From Rhizobium cauense (GTDB taxonomy: Bacteria; Pseudomonadota; Alphaproteobacteria; Rhizobiales; Rhizobiaceae), in contig NZ_JAEUAT010000004.1 of NCBI RefSeq assembly GCF_019511525.1, forward strand, positions 419,194 through 483,193: DNA of 64,000 bases. The letters run 5' to 3'. A program made the translations under genes and the position numbers. The notes beneath the pieces are model-generated. The model had not been told where the DNA came from, did no database searches, and was given only the letters and a program-made list of their open reading frames with translations. Positions 25,667 through 35,066 of this stretch are shown here, piece after piece (position 1 is the stretch's first letter; each line of letters opens with the position of its first letter).

Positions 25667-27081
25667 TGGTTCGTCAGATCTCGGCATACATGATCGCAAA
25701 CGCCGTTTCCGCATTGTTCGGCTTTGTTTCAGTCGTCCTCTTCACACGCATGCTCAGCCCGCACGAGTACGGCATCTACGTCGTGGGAACCGGCGTCGCC
25801 GGCGTGCTTTCGACCTTGCTGTTCAGCTGGATAAAATTCTCGGTGCTGCGCTTCGATTCCGAAGGCGGATCGAAAGATGTACGCACGACCGCGCTTTGTG
25901 GCTATGCGGCTTTGGTGCTTTTCAGTCCTCTCGTCATCCTTGCGACGTGGTTGATTGCCGAGGATGCTTCGGCCTATGTCGTTCCCGCAGTGTTCGTGGC
26001 ATTCATGGTTGGGCTCTTCGAGTTCGTACAGGAAGTCTTTCGCGCGCGACAACAGACCAGCGCCTATATGTGGTCAGTCATTCTGCGGGCTGTGCTGACG
26101 CTGTTGTTTTCCTTTGGCCTGGTGATGATGCTTGGGATGGGTGGGCAAGGCCTACTCGTCAGCGTGGCCTGCTCCTATCTCGTGACACTTCTGGTCTACG
26201 CGCCGGGTGTGTGGCGCCGGCCCCGCCATCCCTTCGATGCGGGCATGTTGAAGGATATGCTGCTATTTGGTCTGCCAATGACCGTTTCGTCTTTCATTTT
26301 TGTGCTGCACACCGTCCTCGACCGGATAATTATTGTGACCTATCTCGGCGAGACGGCAGCGGGCGTCTACGGCGCGGCGGCTGATCTTGTCAGGCAAATC
26401 ATCCTGTTTCCTGGCGTTGCAATTGGATCGGCAGCGATTCCAGTTGCAATACGTCTCCTGGCTCAGGACGGCCACAAGGCAACAAATCGACACCTGCTGG
26501 AAACGACGGAAATTCTGTTGACCGTGCTGATGCCGATGGTAGTCGGGCTGGGTCTGGTGGCTCCGGGTTTCGCGAGCTTGATCCTTGGGGCTGAGTTTCG
26601 CGATGCGGCCGCCGTTCTCATTCCGATCCTTGTGTTTGCGTGGCTGTTCCGTTCGGTTTCCTATCAGTTCGTGCATGTCAGTTTTCAGCTGGCGAAAAAG
26701 CCGAGCCTGATGGCGGCGCAAGGCGTCATCATCCTCGCGATCAATATCATCGGCATGTTCGTACTCGTTCCGCGTTACCAACTTGTTGGCGCGGCTTGGG
26801 CTTTGCTGATCGCTGAGGTCGGAGGAGCGTTTGCCGGATACTTCCTGTCCTATCGCGCTCATCGCTTGCCATTTGAATTTCGTCCAATCGCCAAAGTCGT
26901 TCTAGCCACCGGGACAATGGCGGTTCCTACTTACTTCGTGAGTAGGCATCAGGTCGGGAATGCTCTCTTCGATCTGGCAATGCCGATCGTAACTGGCGTC
27001 ATCGTCTATTCGGCAGCGGCATTTGCCCTCAACCTTGCAGGCGTGCGCACGGCGCTTACAAGGCGGTTGCGACCAGCCTGA
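25663..27081 (+). CDS. Wzx-like polysaccharide flippase
   Basis: A 472-residue membrane protein with about twelve to fourteen segments, matching the MATE/MOP-type polysaccharide flippases (RfbX/Wzx). It begins MVRQISAYMIANAVSALFGF with the LFTRMLSPHEYGIYVVG motif common in Wzx. It should flip lipid-linked repeat units to the periplasm for the Wzy-like polymerase. It is coupled to the GH10 gene by a 4-base overlap. The tandem hydrolase gene follows after 132 bases. Confidence 0.88.
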   Translation: MMVRQISAYMIANAVSALFGFVSVVLFTRMLSPHEYGIYVVGTGVAGVLSTLLFSWIKFSVLRFDSEGGSKDVRTTALCGYAALVLFSPLVILATWLIAEDASAYVVPAVFVAFMVGLFEFVQEVFRARQQTSAYMWSVILRAVLTLLFSFGLVMMLGMGGQGLLVSVACSYLVTLLVYAPGVWRRPRHPFDAGMLKDMLLFGLPMTVSSFIFVLHTVLDRIIIVTYLGETAAGVYGAAADLVRQIILFPGVAIGSAAIPVAIRLLAQDGHKATNRHLLETTEILLTVLMPMVVGLGLVAPGFASLILGAEFRDAAAVLIPILVFAWLFRSVSYQFVHVSFQLAKKPSLMAAQGVIILAINIIGMFVLVPRYQLVGAAWALLIAEVGGAFAGYFLSYRAHRLPFEFRPIAKVVLATGTMAVPTYFVSRHQVGNALFDLAMPIVTGVIVYSAAAFALNLAGVRTALTRRLRPA

Positions 27082-27213
27082 GAAGAGAACACGTTTTCGT
27101 GAAAGTCGCGCGGACTCAAGGAGTCACTAGAGCTTGTATAGATTACGCTAATTCTTGGAACCTAAAGTATCTGGTTGGGGCGTAATACGCAGGGCGTACG
27201 GGGGATCAGGATT

Positions 27214-29001
27214 GTGAGCGGTATCGAGACGAATTTTGACGAAGGAAGGGCGCGTCCAGCCTCGCAGCCGATCGTCTTCGGGTCGCATATCGGCTTGTTT
27301 GAAGAAGCTAAAGAAGGCGGGCGCGACATGGCTGTGCTTTTCCTCAATCCTTGGGGAATCGAGGAGATGTGCACGCGCAAATTTTATCGGATCCTGGCAG
27401 AACAGCTTGCAGACATCGGTGTCTCAAGCTTGCGCTTCGATTATGCTGGAACAGGGAATTCGCTTGACGATACTTCAGCAGAAGGCGGCTTGTCGGTGTG
27501 GTCTGACCAGGTCGGCAAGGCAGCCGAGGAGCTTAAAAATCTCTCGGGTGCCAGCAACCTTGTCTTTATCGGGCAGGGGATCGGTGGCAGCCTTGCGCTC
27601 ATTGAGGCCGGTTCCAAGGCGTCGCCTGCGGCGGTCGCACTTCTCGCGCCGGTCTTGAAGGGACGTGTCTATTTGCGGGAGCTCTCGTTGTATTCAAGGT
27701 TGATCGACGACGGCCTCGGCATCAAGGCGGAGCTGCGCGAGCGCGACCCCGGATCGATTGCGGGCCTAACCATGCCACGCGCGGTCGCCGAAGACCTGAA
27801 GGCCGTCGACCTCAATCGCGTGGAGGTCCGGACAAACCTGGACATTTTCCTGGCCGAGCGACCAGGCTTGGAGAGCGACAATTCGTTTCGAGAGCACCTG
27901 CAGGCCGCCGGCTGTCATCTGCGGGCGTCGGCTTTTTCGGGCTACGACGCCCTGGTCGCCAATCCGCTGAATCAGGAAATCCCGGACGACCTCGTCGATA
28001 ATCTCGTCGTCTGGATCAAATCGCTATCACAGTATAAGCCGCACGCCGCGTTGCCGAGCAAGAAAGCTGGAATGACCGCATCGGTTCATTCCGCCGGGAT
28101 TCGCGAAACAGCCGTGCGCTTTGGCCCAGATCAAAGGCTCTTTGGAGTCCTCTGCGAACCGACAGAAAATTCCATTGGCGTTAGCGCGCTAATACTCACA
28201 ACCGCATATGATCATGCAGCAGGTTGGGCCCGCTCGTCGGTCGAGCTTGCCCGCCAACTGGCGAATGTCGGGGTGTCGTCGTTGCGCTTTGACAGTGCCG
28301 GCGTCGGCGACAGTCCGCCCGTAGCTGGGCGACGGAGACAGGTCCTTTACGACGAAGCGCAGATCGCCGACGTGGAAATGGCACGTGACTTCATTGAGGG
28401 CCACGGCGGAAGCGAGCGAACCATACTCATCGGGCGCTGCAGTGGAGCCTACGTCGCCTTTCGTGGCGTGCTTGCCGATCCGCGCTGGGATTCCTGCATA
28501 CTGATCAATCCAGTTGCATTCCGGTGGCGTTTTCGTGGTCTGCCAAAAACGCTCAAGGCGTATATGAAAAATGCGCTCGATATGGACACCGTTCGTCGAC
28601 TTTGGGCAGGTGGCGTCGACCTGACCGCGGTCACCAAGAACATTTCAGTGCGTCTCGTTGATCGAATGGCTGGCGGGCTTTCATTGGTCTTTGCTCCCGC
28701 AAAGCCGATCGTACAACTGACGGGACATGTGCACCGCGACTTTCAGACGCTGGCTGATCGAGGCACCTCACTTACAATTATCTATACTGAGGGCGACGAA
28801 GGCCAGGAGATGTTCCGGACAAACTTTGGAGATGCGGGAGAAAAGCTCTCGGCCTATTCCAATGTTCAATTGCATCTTCTCCCAGATGCCGACCACAATC
28901 TGACGCCGAGGCCGGCGCGGGAGAAGGTGATCGAGCTTGCCAAGATGCAAGCCCGCTCCCTTGGCGACCATTACAGTAGCAGGCGAGCAGCTCAGGGCTG
29001 A
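27214..29001 (+). CDS. Tandem alpha/beta-hydrolase protein of the polysaccharide cluster
   Basis: A 595-residue protein built of two related alpha/beta-hydrolase domains (about residues 25-285 and 310-590). The repeat is visible in ILAEQLADIGVSSLRFDYAG and LARQLANVGVSSLRFDSAG. The nucleophile elbows differ from GxSxG: domain 1 has GQGIG (Gly122 in place of Ser, so probably inactive), domain 2 has GRCSG (Cys409 as nucleophile). A Cys elbow is, as I recall, found in exosortase-associated hydrolases of polysaccharide loci. The start is given at the GTG 27214, after CAGG; a TTG at 27175 is also open. It may deacylate or transfer acyl groups on the polymer; this is inference. Confidence 0.68.
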   Translation: MSGIETNFDEGRARPASQPIVFGSHIGLFEEAKEGGRDMAVLFLNPWGIEEMCTRKFYRILAEQLADIGVSSLRFDYAGTGNSLDDTSAEGGLSVWSDQVGKAAEELKNLSGASNLVFIGQGIGGSLALIEAGSKASPAAVALLAPVLKGRVYLRELSLYSRLIDDGLGIKAELRERDPGSIAGLTMPRAVAEDLKAVDLNRVEVRTNLDIFLAERPGLESDNSFREHLQAAGCHLRASAFSGYDALVANPLNQEIPDDLVDNLVVWIKSLSQYKPHAALPSKKAGMTASVHSAGIRETAVRFGPDQRLFGVLCEPTENSIGVSALILTTAYDHAAGWARSSVELARQLANVGVSSLRFDSAGVGDSPPVAGRRRQVLYDEAQIADVEMARDFIEGHGGSERTILIGRCSGAYVAFRGVLADPRWDSCILINPVAFRWRFRGLPKTLKAYMKNALDMDTVRRLWAGGVDLTAVTKNISVRLVDRMAGGLSLVFAPAKPIVQLTGHVHRDFQTLADRGTSLTIIYTEGDEGQEMFRTNFGDAGEKLSAYSNVQLHLLPDADHNLTPRPAREKVIELAKMQARSLGDHYSSRRAAQG

Positions 29002-29260
29002 ACCCGATCTGTTGGTGCAGCAAATCCGACCTGTTCTCCTGGGGGGGCACGCGACACCTTCGCCAATTGCTGCCGCATGAAAACGGTCAGGGCTGTGTCC
29101 TGTCTAAATCCTGATCCTATACTTTCAAAGGAGAATGGCGGCGGCAACGCATAAAGTATTGTTCGGGCTTGTCTTGAATAAAAGAGCCTGCCTCACCAAA
29201 TTATATACTTAAGCGCGAAGTTCGCGCGATGCCTGGTAAGCTTCATATAGGGAGGTCATC

Positions 29261-29620
29261 ATGGCAAATATTCTGATGGAAGGAAGGAAGAGGCAGGATC
29301 TGGTTAATCTGGTTCTGGCTGTGTGTCTGTTCATATCGCCCTGGGTCATGGGCTTTAGGCCCGAGACGATGGCTAGCTGGAACGTATGGCTCGTTGCCAT
29401 AGTGCTTGGTGCGCTGGCGACAGCCGCACTGTCCGTGTTCGCCGAATGGGAGGAATGGGCAAATCTCGCGCTTGGCGCCTGGTTGATTGTGTCCCCCTGG
29501 ATACTCGGTTTCGCAGCCAATGCGAGCGCAATGTGGACGGCTATGGTCGTCGGCGTGCTCGTTGCCGCAGTGTCGCTGTGGGCCCTTTGGGATGTTCACC
29601 ATCCGCACGCTCACGCTTAG
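29261..29620 (+). CDS. SPW repeat membrane protein
   Basis: A 119-residue protein with four membrane segments in two repeats, each with the SPW signature: ISPWVMGFRPET near residue 24 and VSPWILGFAANAS near 80. A clear GGGAGGTCATC ribosome binding site precedes the ATG. The C-terminus is His-rich (HHPHAHA). SPW proteins are common in rhizobia and of unknown function. A GCGCGAA-G-TTCGCGC inverted repeat (29213-29227) lies upstream. Confidence 0.85.
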   Translation: MANILMEGRKRQDLVNLVLAVCLFISPWVMGFRPETMASWNVWLVAIVLGALATAALSVFAEWEEWANLALGAWLIVSPWILGFAANASAMWTAMVVGVLVAAVSLWALWDVHHPHAHA

Positions 29621-29696
29621 CGATTTGGGCGGACAACACTGGCGGCGGACATGTGACGCGTCCGCCGCTCCAGGATGAAACGGGTCGAAGTCAACC

Positions 29697-30827
29697 TCAT
29701 CCGGTTTCGAATATCAGCAGGAAATAGGCAACGAACAGGACTAGATGCACCGCCCCCTGCATGAGGTGGGTACGTCCGCTGGCGAAGGTGATGATGCTCA
29801 GCGCCAGGGTCAATACGAGCATTACCGTGTCTGTGCGCTCCAGTCCCAGCACGACTGGGTGGCCGGTGACATGACTAATGACTAGCATGGCTGGTACTGT
29901 CAGGCCGATGGTCGATAGAACCGATCCCAGGAAGATGTTGACCGACCGCTGCAGATGATTGGCGACGGAAGCACGAACGGCACCGATTGCCTCAGGGGTT
30001 GCGACGAGAATGGCCATGATGACGCCACCCAGTCCTATCGGGGCGTGAAGTGTCTCGATGAAGTAGTCGATCGGCGCAGCCAATTGGTCAACCAGAAACA
30101 CCACGAGTGCCATGTATGCGACGAGCAGCATAACCGGGAGCCAAAGCGGGCCTTCAGTTGCTTCGCTGTGGTTTGGCGCCTCGCTGGCGTCGTCGATAAA
30201 GAAGCCTCGGTGACGTCCGGTCTGCAGGCTCAAAAAAATGATGTAGAGACCGACAGAGATGACGGCGAGGACCGTTTGCTGAACGGACGAGTAGCTCGGC
30301 CCGTTTGCTGGATGCGTAAAGTCTGGCATGATCATGCTCAGGGTTGCCAGAGGCACGATAACCCCGAGATAGGCATTAGCGCCCTGAAGGTTGTGGTGTT
30401 GCTCGTGCCGCCGCCAGCCGCCGACCAGCAGAGATAAGCCGACCATCCCGTTGAGGATGATCATCACGACCGCGAAGAGGGTGTCGCGAACCAGCGTCGG
30501 GTTGTTTTCGCCGTGCGACATCACCGCTGTAATAGCCATGACCTCGATCGACGTGATGGAGAGCGTCAAAATCAGGGTCCCATATGGTTCCCCCAGTCGT
30601 TCCGCCAGGTAGTCGGCATGACGCACGACCGACAGCGCACTACCAAGTACGACGGAAAACAACCAAATGAAGATGAGGGTCAGCAACAGCGGGTTGTCAA
30701 GCAAACCAAGTAGAATGTCACCGTAGACGAGGTATACTACGCTCGTCGCTATGCTGACAGCGAGCAGCCACTCGCGACGGAAAAGCGCCAGGGTGGGGCG
30801 CAGCGGTGCTGCCACTTCCGGGTTCAT
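29697..30827 (-). CDS. Calcium/proton antiporter (ChaA-like, CaCA family)
   Basis: A 376-residue inner-membrane transporter with about eleven segments. The two inverted alpha-repeats of CaCA antiporters are seen: SITSIEVMAITAVM near residue 95 and VATPEAIGAVRASVANHLQR near 275, each with the conserved Glu. The ATG at 30827 (MNPEVAAP) follows GGGAGG by 7 bases and is preferred to the ATG at 30842. It likely exports Ca2+ or Na+ in exchange for protons. It is unrelated to the polysaccharide genes around it and stands alone. Confidence 0.85.
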   Translation of the reverse strand: MNPEVAAPLRPTLALFRREWLLAVSIATSVVYLVYGDILLGLLDNPLLLTLIFIWLFSVVLGSALSVVRHADYLAERLGEPYGTLILTLSITSIEVMAITAVMSHGENNPTLVRDTLFAVVMIILNGMVGLSLLVGGWRRHEQHHNLQGANAYLGVIVPLATLSMIMPDFTHPANGPSYSSVQQTVLAVISVGLYIIFLSLQTGRHRGFFIDDASEAPNHSEATEGPLWLPVMLLVAYMALVVFLVDQLAAPIDYFIETLHAPIGLGGVIMAILVATPEAIGAVRASVANHLQRSVNIFLGSVLSTIGLTVPAMLVISHVTGHPVVLGLERTDTVMLVLTLALSIITFASGRTHLMQGAVHLVLFVAYFLLIFETG

Positions 30828-31006
30828 TTTTCGGCCTCCCATCGTCGGTTGATTGAATACGCCACAATGTGGCTCATCAGTCTACCGCTACGCGTCTGGG
30901 TTTCCGTCTGGAACGACCTAGGTCATAAATATCGGCACGATCGGCCATCGGCCGGCTCGCAACGTCGCTACCCGATGTTTCATGAGGCGGGTTGCGAGGT
31001 TTGCAC

Positions 31007-31444
31007 CTAGAACCAAACGTCTGCGACTGTGCGTGAGTCCGGAGCAAGGTCTTCGAAGCTGTGGAGACCGTCAAAGCGTTGCAAGCGAATGTTTGCCACA
31101 TCGGCAGGATCTGCTAGGCGCAAGTTAACGGCTATTCTTGTCTGTCCATTGCTGCTTGGACTCAACGCACGCCAGCTCACGAGGTTGCCGCAGCGTCCAC
31201 AAAAATTAAAGGAAAGGCTCTTTGAGCCGCACGTATAGGCCGTGAGCGCGCTGCTCGGGTCGTCGACATGGATGCCTTGACCATCATACTCATAGGCCCA
31301 AAGTACGCCGTATCGCCGGCAGGCCGTGCAATTGCAGATCGTTGCGTCAGGAATAGCGCCGCGAAACTCCCAGCCAACGGCACCACAATGACAGGTGCCG
31401 CGGGTTATCTCGGGTGTGGTCTGCTGCGCTTCTTCCGTGGTCAT
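31007..31444 (-). CDS. GFA family protein (glutathione-dependent formaldehyde-activating fold)
   Basis: A 145-residue zinc protein with the GFA/CENP-V cysteines: CHCGAVGWEF, CNCTACRRYG and FCGRCGN. The frame is open upstream to 31567, but the start at 31444 (MTTEEAQQ) gives the normal family N-terminus. Members bind glutathione adducts or unknown thiol substrates; the exact role is not known. It lies just downstream of the sugar transferase gene on the same strand, with a 126-base gap. Confidence 0.82.
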   Translation of the reverse strand: MTTEEAQQTTPEITRGTCHCGAVGWEFRGAIPDATICNCTACRRYGVLWAYEYDGQGIHVDDPSSALTAYTCGSKSLSFNFCGRCGNLVSWRALSPSSNGQTRIAVNLRLADPADVANIRLQRFDGLHSFEDLAPDSRTVADVWF

Positions 31445-31570
31445 CCAGGGTCTCTCCTGATGAACGCTTACTACCTTTAGCGCAGATGAAAGAGGCTCGG
31501 TAGGTGCAATCTGCGAATTCCAATCGACCAGGGTTGTTCGCATAGAGCCGATAAATTGTTCTGCCAAGTC

Positions 31571-32149
31571 TTACTTCGCAGCGGCATCCCCTGTGCCCTT
31601 TCCGGCCACCGTATTGATGACAAGTACGATGTCTTGCCAGAAACCAGCGTTTCTGATGTAGCGAGCGTCAGCCTCGGCGAGGGCCTCAGGCGTCGACATG
31701 TCAATTCCCTGTAGCTGGGCCAGTCCGGTTATGCCGGGTCTTACGGAAAATACGTCGTGCTTGCGCCGCGCGGCGATGACGTCAGATTGTGTTGGAAGGC
31801 AGGGGCGTGGACCCACGAAGCTCATCTCACCTCGGACTACGTTGACTAGCTGAGGCAGTTCGTCGAGCTTGTATGCCCGCAGCTTTTTCCCAAGAGGTGT
31901 TATCCAGGATGATGCCGCGTCATGGGAGCCAACATTGGGAGAACCCGCGGCCATTGTCCGGAATTTGAGGCAGATAAAAGGGACTTCGCTCCGGCCGACC
32001 CGTTCCTGACAAAACAGGGCGCCGCCAGGCGATGATCTGCGCACGAGGATCACAAGAACGAGAAAGACCGGTGAGAGAACGATGAGCCCAATGGAGGCTG
32101 CGCAAATGTCAAACAGTCGCTTCAGAGATCGGTTAAAGCCGTCGATCAT
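31571..32149 (-). CDS. Initiating phosphosugar transferase (PglC/WreU-like)
   Basis: A 192-residue polyprenyl-phosphate sugar phosphotransferase of the short, monotopic type. One N-terminal re-entrant helix (IGLIVLSPVFLVLVILVR) is followed by the catalytic core: FRTMAAGS, then LDELPQLVNVVRGEMSFVGP with the Asp-Glu pair, and RPGITGLAQL. It attaches a sugar-phosphate to undecaprenyl phosphate to start repeat-unit assembly. Immediately upstream lie a reductase/epimerase-like and a dehydratase gene, the arrangement of wreV-wreQ-wreU for QuiNAc in R. etli. UDP-QuiNAc as donor is therefore a good guess but not proven. Confidence 0.82.
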   Translation of the reverse strand: MIDGFNRSLKRLFDICAASIGLIVLSPVFLVLVILVRRSSPGGALFCQERVGRSEVPFICLKFRTMAAGSPNVGSHDAASSWITPLGKKLRAYKLDELPQLVNVVRGEMSFVGPRPCLPTQSDVIAARRKHDVFSVRPGITGLAQLQGIDMSTPEALAEADARYIRNAGFWQDIVLVINTVAGKGTGDAAAK

Positions 32150-32192
32150 CGGGAAATCACGTTCCTATGCAAAAGGGTTGGCGCCGGAGCGC

Positions 32193-33104
32193 TCAGAATG
32201 AGCGCTTCAACCCGGTCCGCATATCAAAAGGCGGCGTCCAATCCAAGAGTTCGCGCGTACGCGATATGTCGACTTCCAAGGAGTCTGTAAGGCGCTCTAT
32301 CAACTCTACTTTGCCGGTTGCGCGCCCAAGCAGGCGAAGAACGGCGAGAGGACAGGGAACCAATCGCGCCGAGCGGTCCATCGCAGCGGCAAGCCGTCTC
32401 AAGAGTTCGGGCGTCGAGACGGCTTCGGCATCACCGGCCAGCAATATTTGCCCTGCTGCCGTGGGATGGTATCCGGCGGTTGCAATAAGGTCGGTGAGGT
32501 TCTCGACGTATACCATCGACCGGCGATTGTCGATCGAAGCAAGTGGTAACGGCAGCCCACTGCGAAGAAGCTGCGTGAGGGCTCGAAAGCTACCGCCCAC
32601 GCCGCGACCATAGACGAGAGGTGGGCGTATGATGACGATCTCCATGCCAGAGGACCTGGAAAGCGCGATCAGTGCTTGCTCAGCTTCAAGCTTGGATGCG
32701 GCGTAGTCGGTCGTCGGTTTTGGAGAATCATACGGCGTGAACGGAGATCCCTTGGCTGATCGTTCGCCGTTCACCTTGATCGTGCTGACAAATATAAAGC
32801 GTCGGACGCCAGAAGCAGCGGCCTGTGCAGCAAGGTTGATTGTTCCTTCGGTGTTGACCGTCCGGAAAGCGTCAGACCCCACGTTCGATCCGTCGATGAC
32901 GTTCTGGTTTGCTGCAGCGAGATGGATCACTACGTCGACATGGGTCAGAGGAGCCTTCCAATCGGTTTGACCATCGATATGGCCAACTGAGTGGTCTGCC
33001 GCCCCAGCAGCGCGAGCAGCCGTCTTGAACTCGAGCTTGCGTTCGCGCAATGTCTGCTGCAGTGCTCGACCGACAAAGCCTGTCGCACCGGTTATCAGTA
33101 GCAT
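32193..33104 (-). CDS. NAD-dependent epimerase/4-reductase (WreQ-like)
   Basis: A 303-residue short-chain dehydrogenase/epimerase. It begins MLLITGATGFVGRAL (Gly-rich NAD(P) loop) and keeps VIHLAAAN, FVSTIKVNG and a DYAASKLEAE active site (Tyr-x3-Lys, with Ser/Thr before). The preferred start is 33104; an extra 25 upstream codons lack domain sequence. Between a WbpM-like dehydratase and a small phosphosugar transferase, it probably reduces the 4-keto sugar to a nucleotide-activated N-acetyl-quinovosamine-type sugar, as R. etli WreQ does. Plain epimerase activity is the alternative. Confidence 0.76.
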   Translation of the reverse strand: MLLITGATGFVGRALQQTLRERKLEFKTAARAAGAADHSVGHIDGQTDWKAPLTHVDVVIHLAAANQNVIDGSNVGSDAFRTVNTEGTINLAAQAAASGVRRFIFVSTIKVNGERSAKGSPFTPYDSPKPTTDYAASKLEAEQALIALSRSSGMEIVIIRPPLVYGRGVGGSFRALTQLLRSGLPLPLASIDNRRSMVYVENLTDLIATAGYHPTAAGQILLAGDAEAVSTPELLRRLAAAMDRSARLVPCPLAVLRLLGRATGKVELIERLTDSLEVDISRTRELLDWTPPFDMRTGLKRSF

Positions 33105-33138
33105 TGTTCGCCCCGGGCCCACTGTCTTGCGCAGCCTG

Positions 33139-35061
33139 TCACTGCGAAATACCCTGGCGAACCGACACGAGATCGACAACCCCGTCGAACGGACGATAGT
33201 CCTGAACGAGTTCGCTTAGAATACTGCGCAGCCCCTCAACATCGCCCCCGGCAGCCAAGTTGAGTTGCTGAAGTTTGGGTGCCAGTTGCTCCCATGTCAT
33301 GAAACGTTCGCGTGCCCGCATGATTTTCAAATGCTCAGTCGGTTCCGGGTTGTCACCAATGAGGAGCTCCTCGTAGAGCTTCTCGCCAGGGCGAAGCCCG
33401 GTCGTGATGATACCGATGTCCCCCGATGGATTTCGTTCATCCTGTATGGTCAGGCCGGATAGCTCGACCATGCGGCGGGCAAGATCTATTATCTTGACGG
33501 GCTCGCCCATGTCGAGGACGAAGACATCCCCACCCTTGGCCATCGAACCGGCCTGAACCACCAGAGCGGTGGCTTCTGGCACCGTCATGAAGAAGCGCGT
33601 GATTTCTGGATGCGTCAAAGTGATCGGTCCGCCCTGGCGGATCTGTTGCCGAAAGAGGGGGACGACTGATCCGGATGATCCCAAAACGTTGCCAAAGCGG
33701 ACCATCGTCAGGACAGTTGACGCTCCATCTGCCGCCAGGGCCTGAAGGGTCATCTCGGCCAGCCGCTTTGTTGCTCCCATGATGTTGGTCGGCCTGACAG
33801 CCTTGTCAGTGCTGATCAGTATGAAACGGTCAGCTCCGGCGGCAATTGCAGCCTTTGCAACCGTCAACGTCCCAAAAACATTGGTTTTCACACCCTCTAC
33901 CGGATTTTGCTCGACCAGGGGAACGTGCTTATAGGCTGCCGCATGGTAGATCGTATTCGGCCGCCAAGTCTCCATAATGGTCTTGATCCGAGACTCGTCG
34001 CAAACACTTGCAAGCAGAGGCACGATCTGGAAATCGGCATCCGGATCGCTGCCAACGAGCTCATTTTCCAGAGCATAGAGACCATATTCATTCTGGTCGA
34101 GAATTAGCAAGGCGGCTGGCTTCAGCCGTGCAACGCCACGGCAAAGCTCGCTCCCAATCGATCCGGCCGCACCTGTGACCAGGACGACGCGGTCGCGGAT
34201 GTTGCGTTCCAGCAGCGCCTGATCGGGCTGGACGGGTGTTCTCCCCAGGAGGTCCTCGATATCCAGCTCCTGCAGATCGGTGAATTCCGCCTGGCCGCCG
34301 GCAAGGGCGTTCAGATCGGGGACCGTGCGGACCGCAACGCGGGCGCCCCGGAGTTGCTCGAGGATTTCATTGCGGCGTGAACGATCGATTTTTGGGAGCG
34401 CCAGGAGGATGGTGCGTACGTTTAACCGCGCGCTCAGTTCCACGATCTTTTCGGGGTCGTAGACTGCGATACCCCCAATGAGGCTTCCGTGCAGGCTGGT
34501 GTCATCATCGAGGTAGCCGACGACCTTGAAATCAGCGCTGCCGCTAAGCGCGCCCGCCACCTGTCTGCCACCCGAACCAGCACCGTAGATCAGCATGTTC
34601 GTCTGCGCGTTTTGGCGCAGTATCCGCTTATAGGCCTCGCTCAGGAAGTATCGCGCCATGAAGCGGGACAGGCCGATGGCCAGCAAAAGCAACAATGGCT
34701 GCATGATGCCAATCGTGCGTGGGATACCAGGAAAGCTGATGGCAGTAAAAACCACCATGAACGCAAGGCCGTAGATCGTGATGGCCTTGATCACTGTGAT
34801 GAACGCCGACCAGCCGAGGAAGCGGAAGATTGCTCGGTAGAGACCCATTGTGATGAAAATCGGCAAGGCAATCACAAGGGAGACCGGAATGGTCAGCAGC
34901 TGTGCTCCCTCCAGCGCTACCCAGTCGTTGAGGCGGAAACAAAAGGCGAGCCAGATGGTCAGAATGCAAAGACATGAATCGACGAGCACTGCCAGGACCC
35001 GCTTTGTGGACCTCGGCAGGTCAAGAATGCTTTGAACGTATCTATCCGAAACCGCCTGCAT
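33139..35061 (-). CDS. UDP-GlcNAc 4,6-dehydratase, membrane type (WbpM/CapD/WreV-like)
   Basis: A 640-residue protein. Residues 20-140 hold four membrane segments; 150-270 form a first Rossmann-like domain (LIYGAGSGGRQVAGAL); 290-620 form the dehydratase with VLVTGAAGSIGSELCR, IYHAAAYKHVPLVEQNP and STDKAV. The usual Tyr of the SDR active site is replaced in this long family by another residue (here MGATKR), which is normal for WbpM types. It converts UDP-GlcNAc to the 4-keto-6-deoxy intermediate. The TTG at 35064 is followed by the better ATG at 35061. First enzyme of the predicted QuiNAc route. Confidence 0.88.
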   Translation of the reverse strand: MQAVSDRYVQSILDLPRSTKRVLAVLVDSCLCILTIWLAFCFRLNDWVALEGAQLLTIPVSLVIALPIFITMGLYRAIFRFLGWSAFITVIKAITIYGLAFMVVFTAISFPGIPRTIGIMQPLLLLLAIGLSRFMARYFLSEAYKRILRQNAQTNMLIYGAGSGGRQVAGALSGSADFKVVGYLDDDTSLHGSLIGGIAVYDPEKIVELSARLNVRTILLALPKIDRSRRNEILEQLRGARVAVRTVPDLNALAGGQAEFTDLQELDIEDLLGRTPVQPDQALLERNIRDRVVLVTGAAGSIGSELCRGVARLKPAALLILDQNEYGLYALENELVGSDPDADFQIVPLLASVCDESRIKTIMETWRPNTIYHAAAYKHVPLVEQNPVEGVKTNVFGTLTVAKAAIAAGADRFILISTDKAVRPTNIMGATKRLAEMTLQALAADGASTVLTMVRFGNVLGSSGSVVPLFRQQIRQGGPITLTHPEITRFFMTVPEATALVVQAGSMAKGGDVFVLDMGEPVKIIDLARRMVELSGLTIQDERNPSGDIGIITTGLRPGEKLYEELLIGDNPEPTEHLKIMRARERFMTWEQLAPKLQQLNLAAGGDVEGLRSILSELVQDYRPFDGVVDLVSVRQGISQ

Positions 35062-35066
35062 CAAGC

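Noticed and set aside
27110..27130. GACTC-AAG-GAGTC inverted repeat after the Wzx gene as a terminator
   Set aside because: Arms are only 5 bases and no T run follows.
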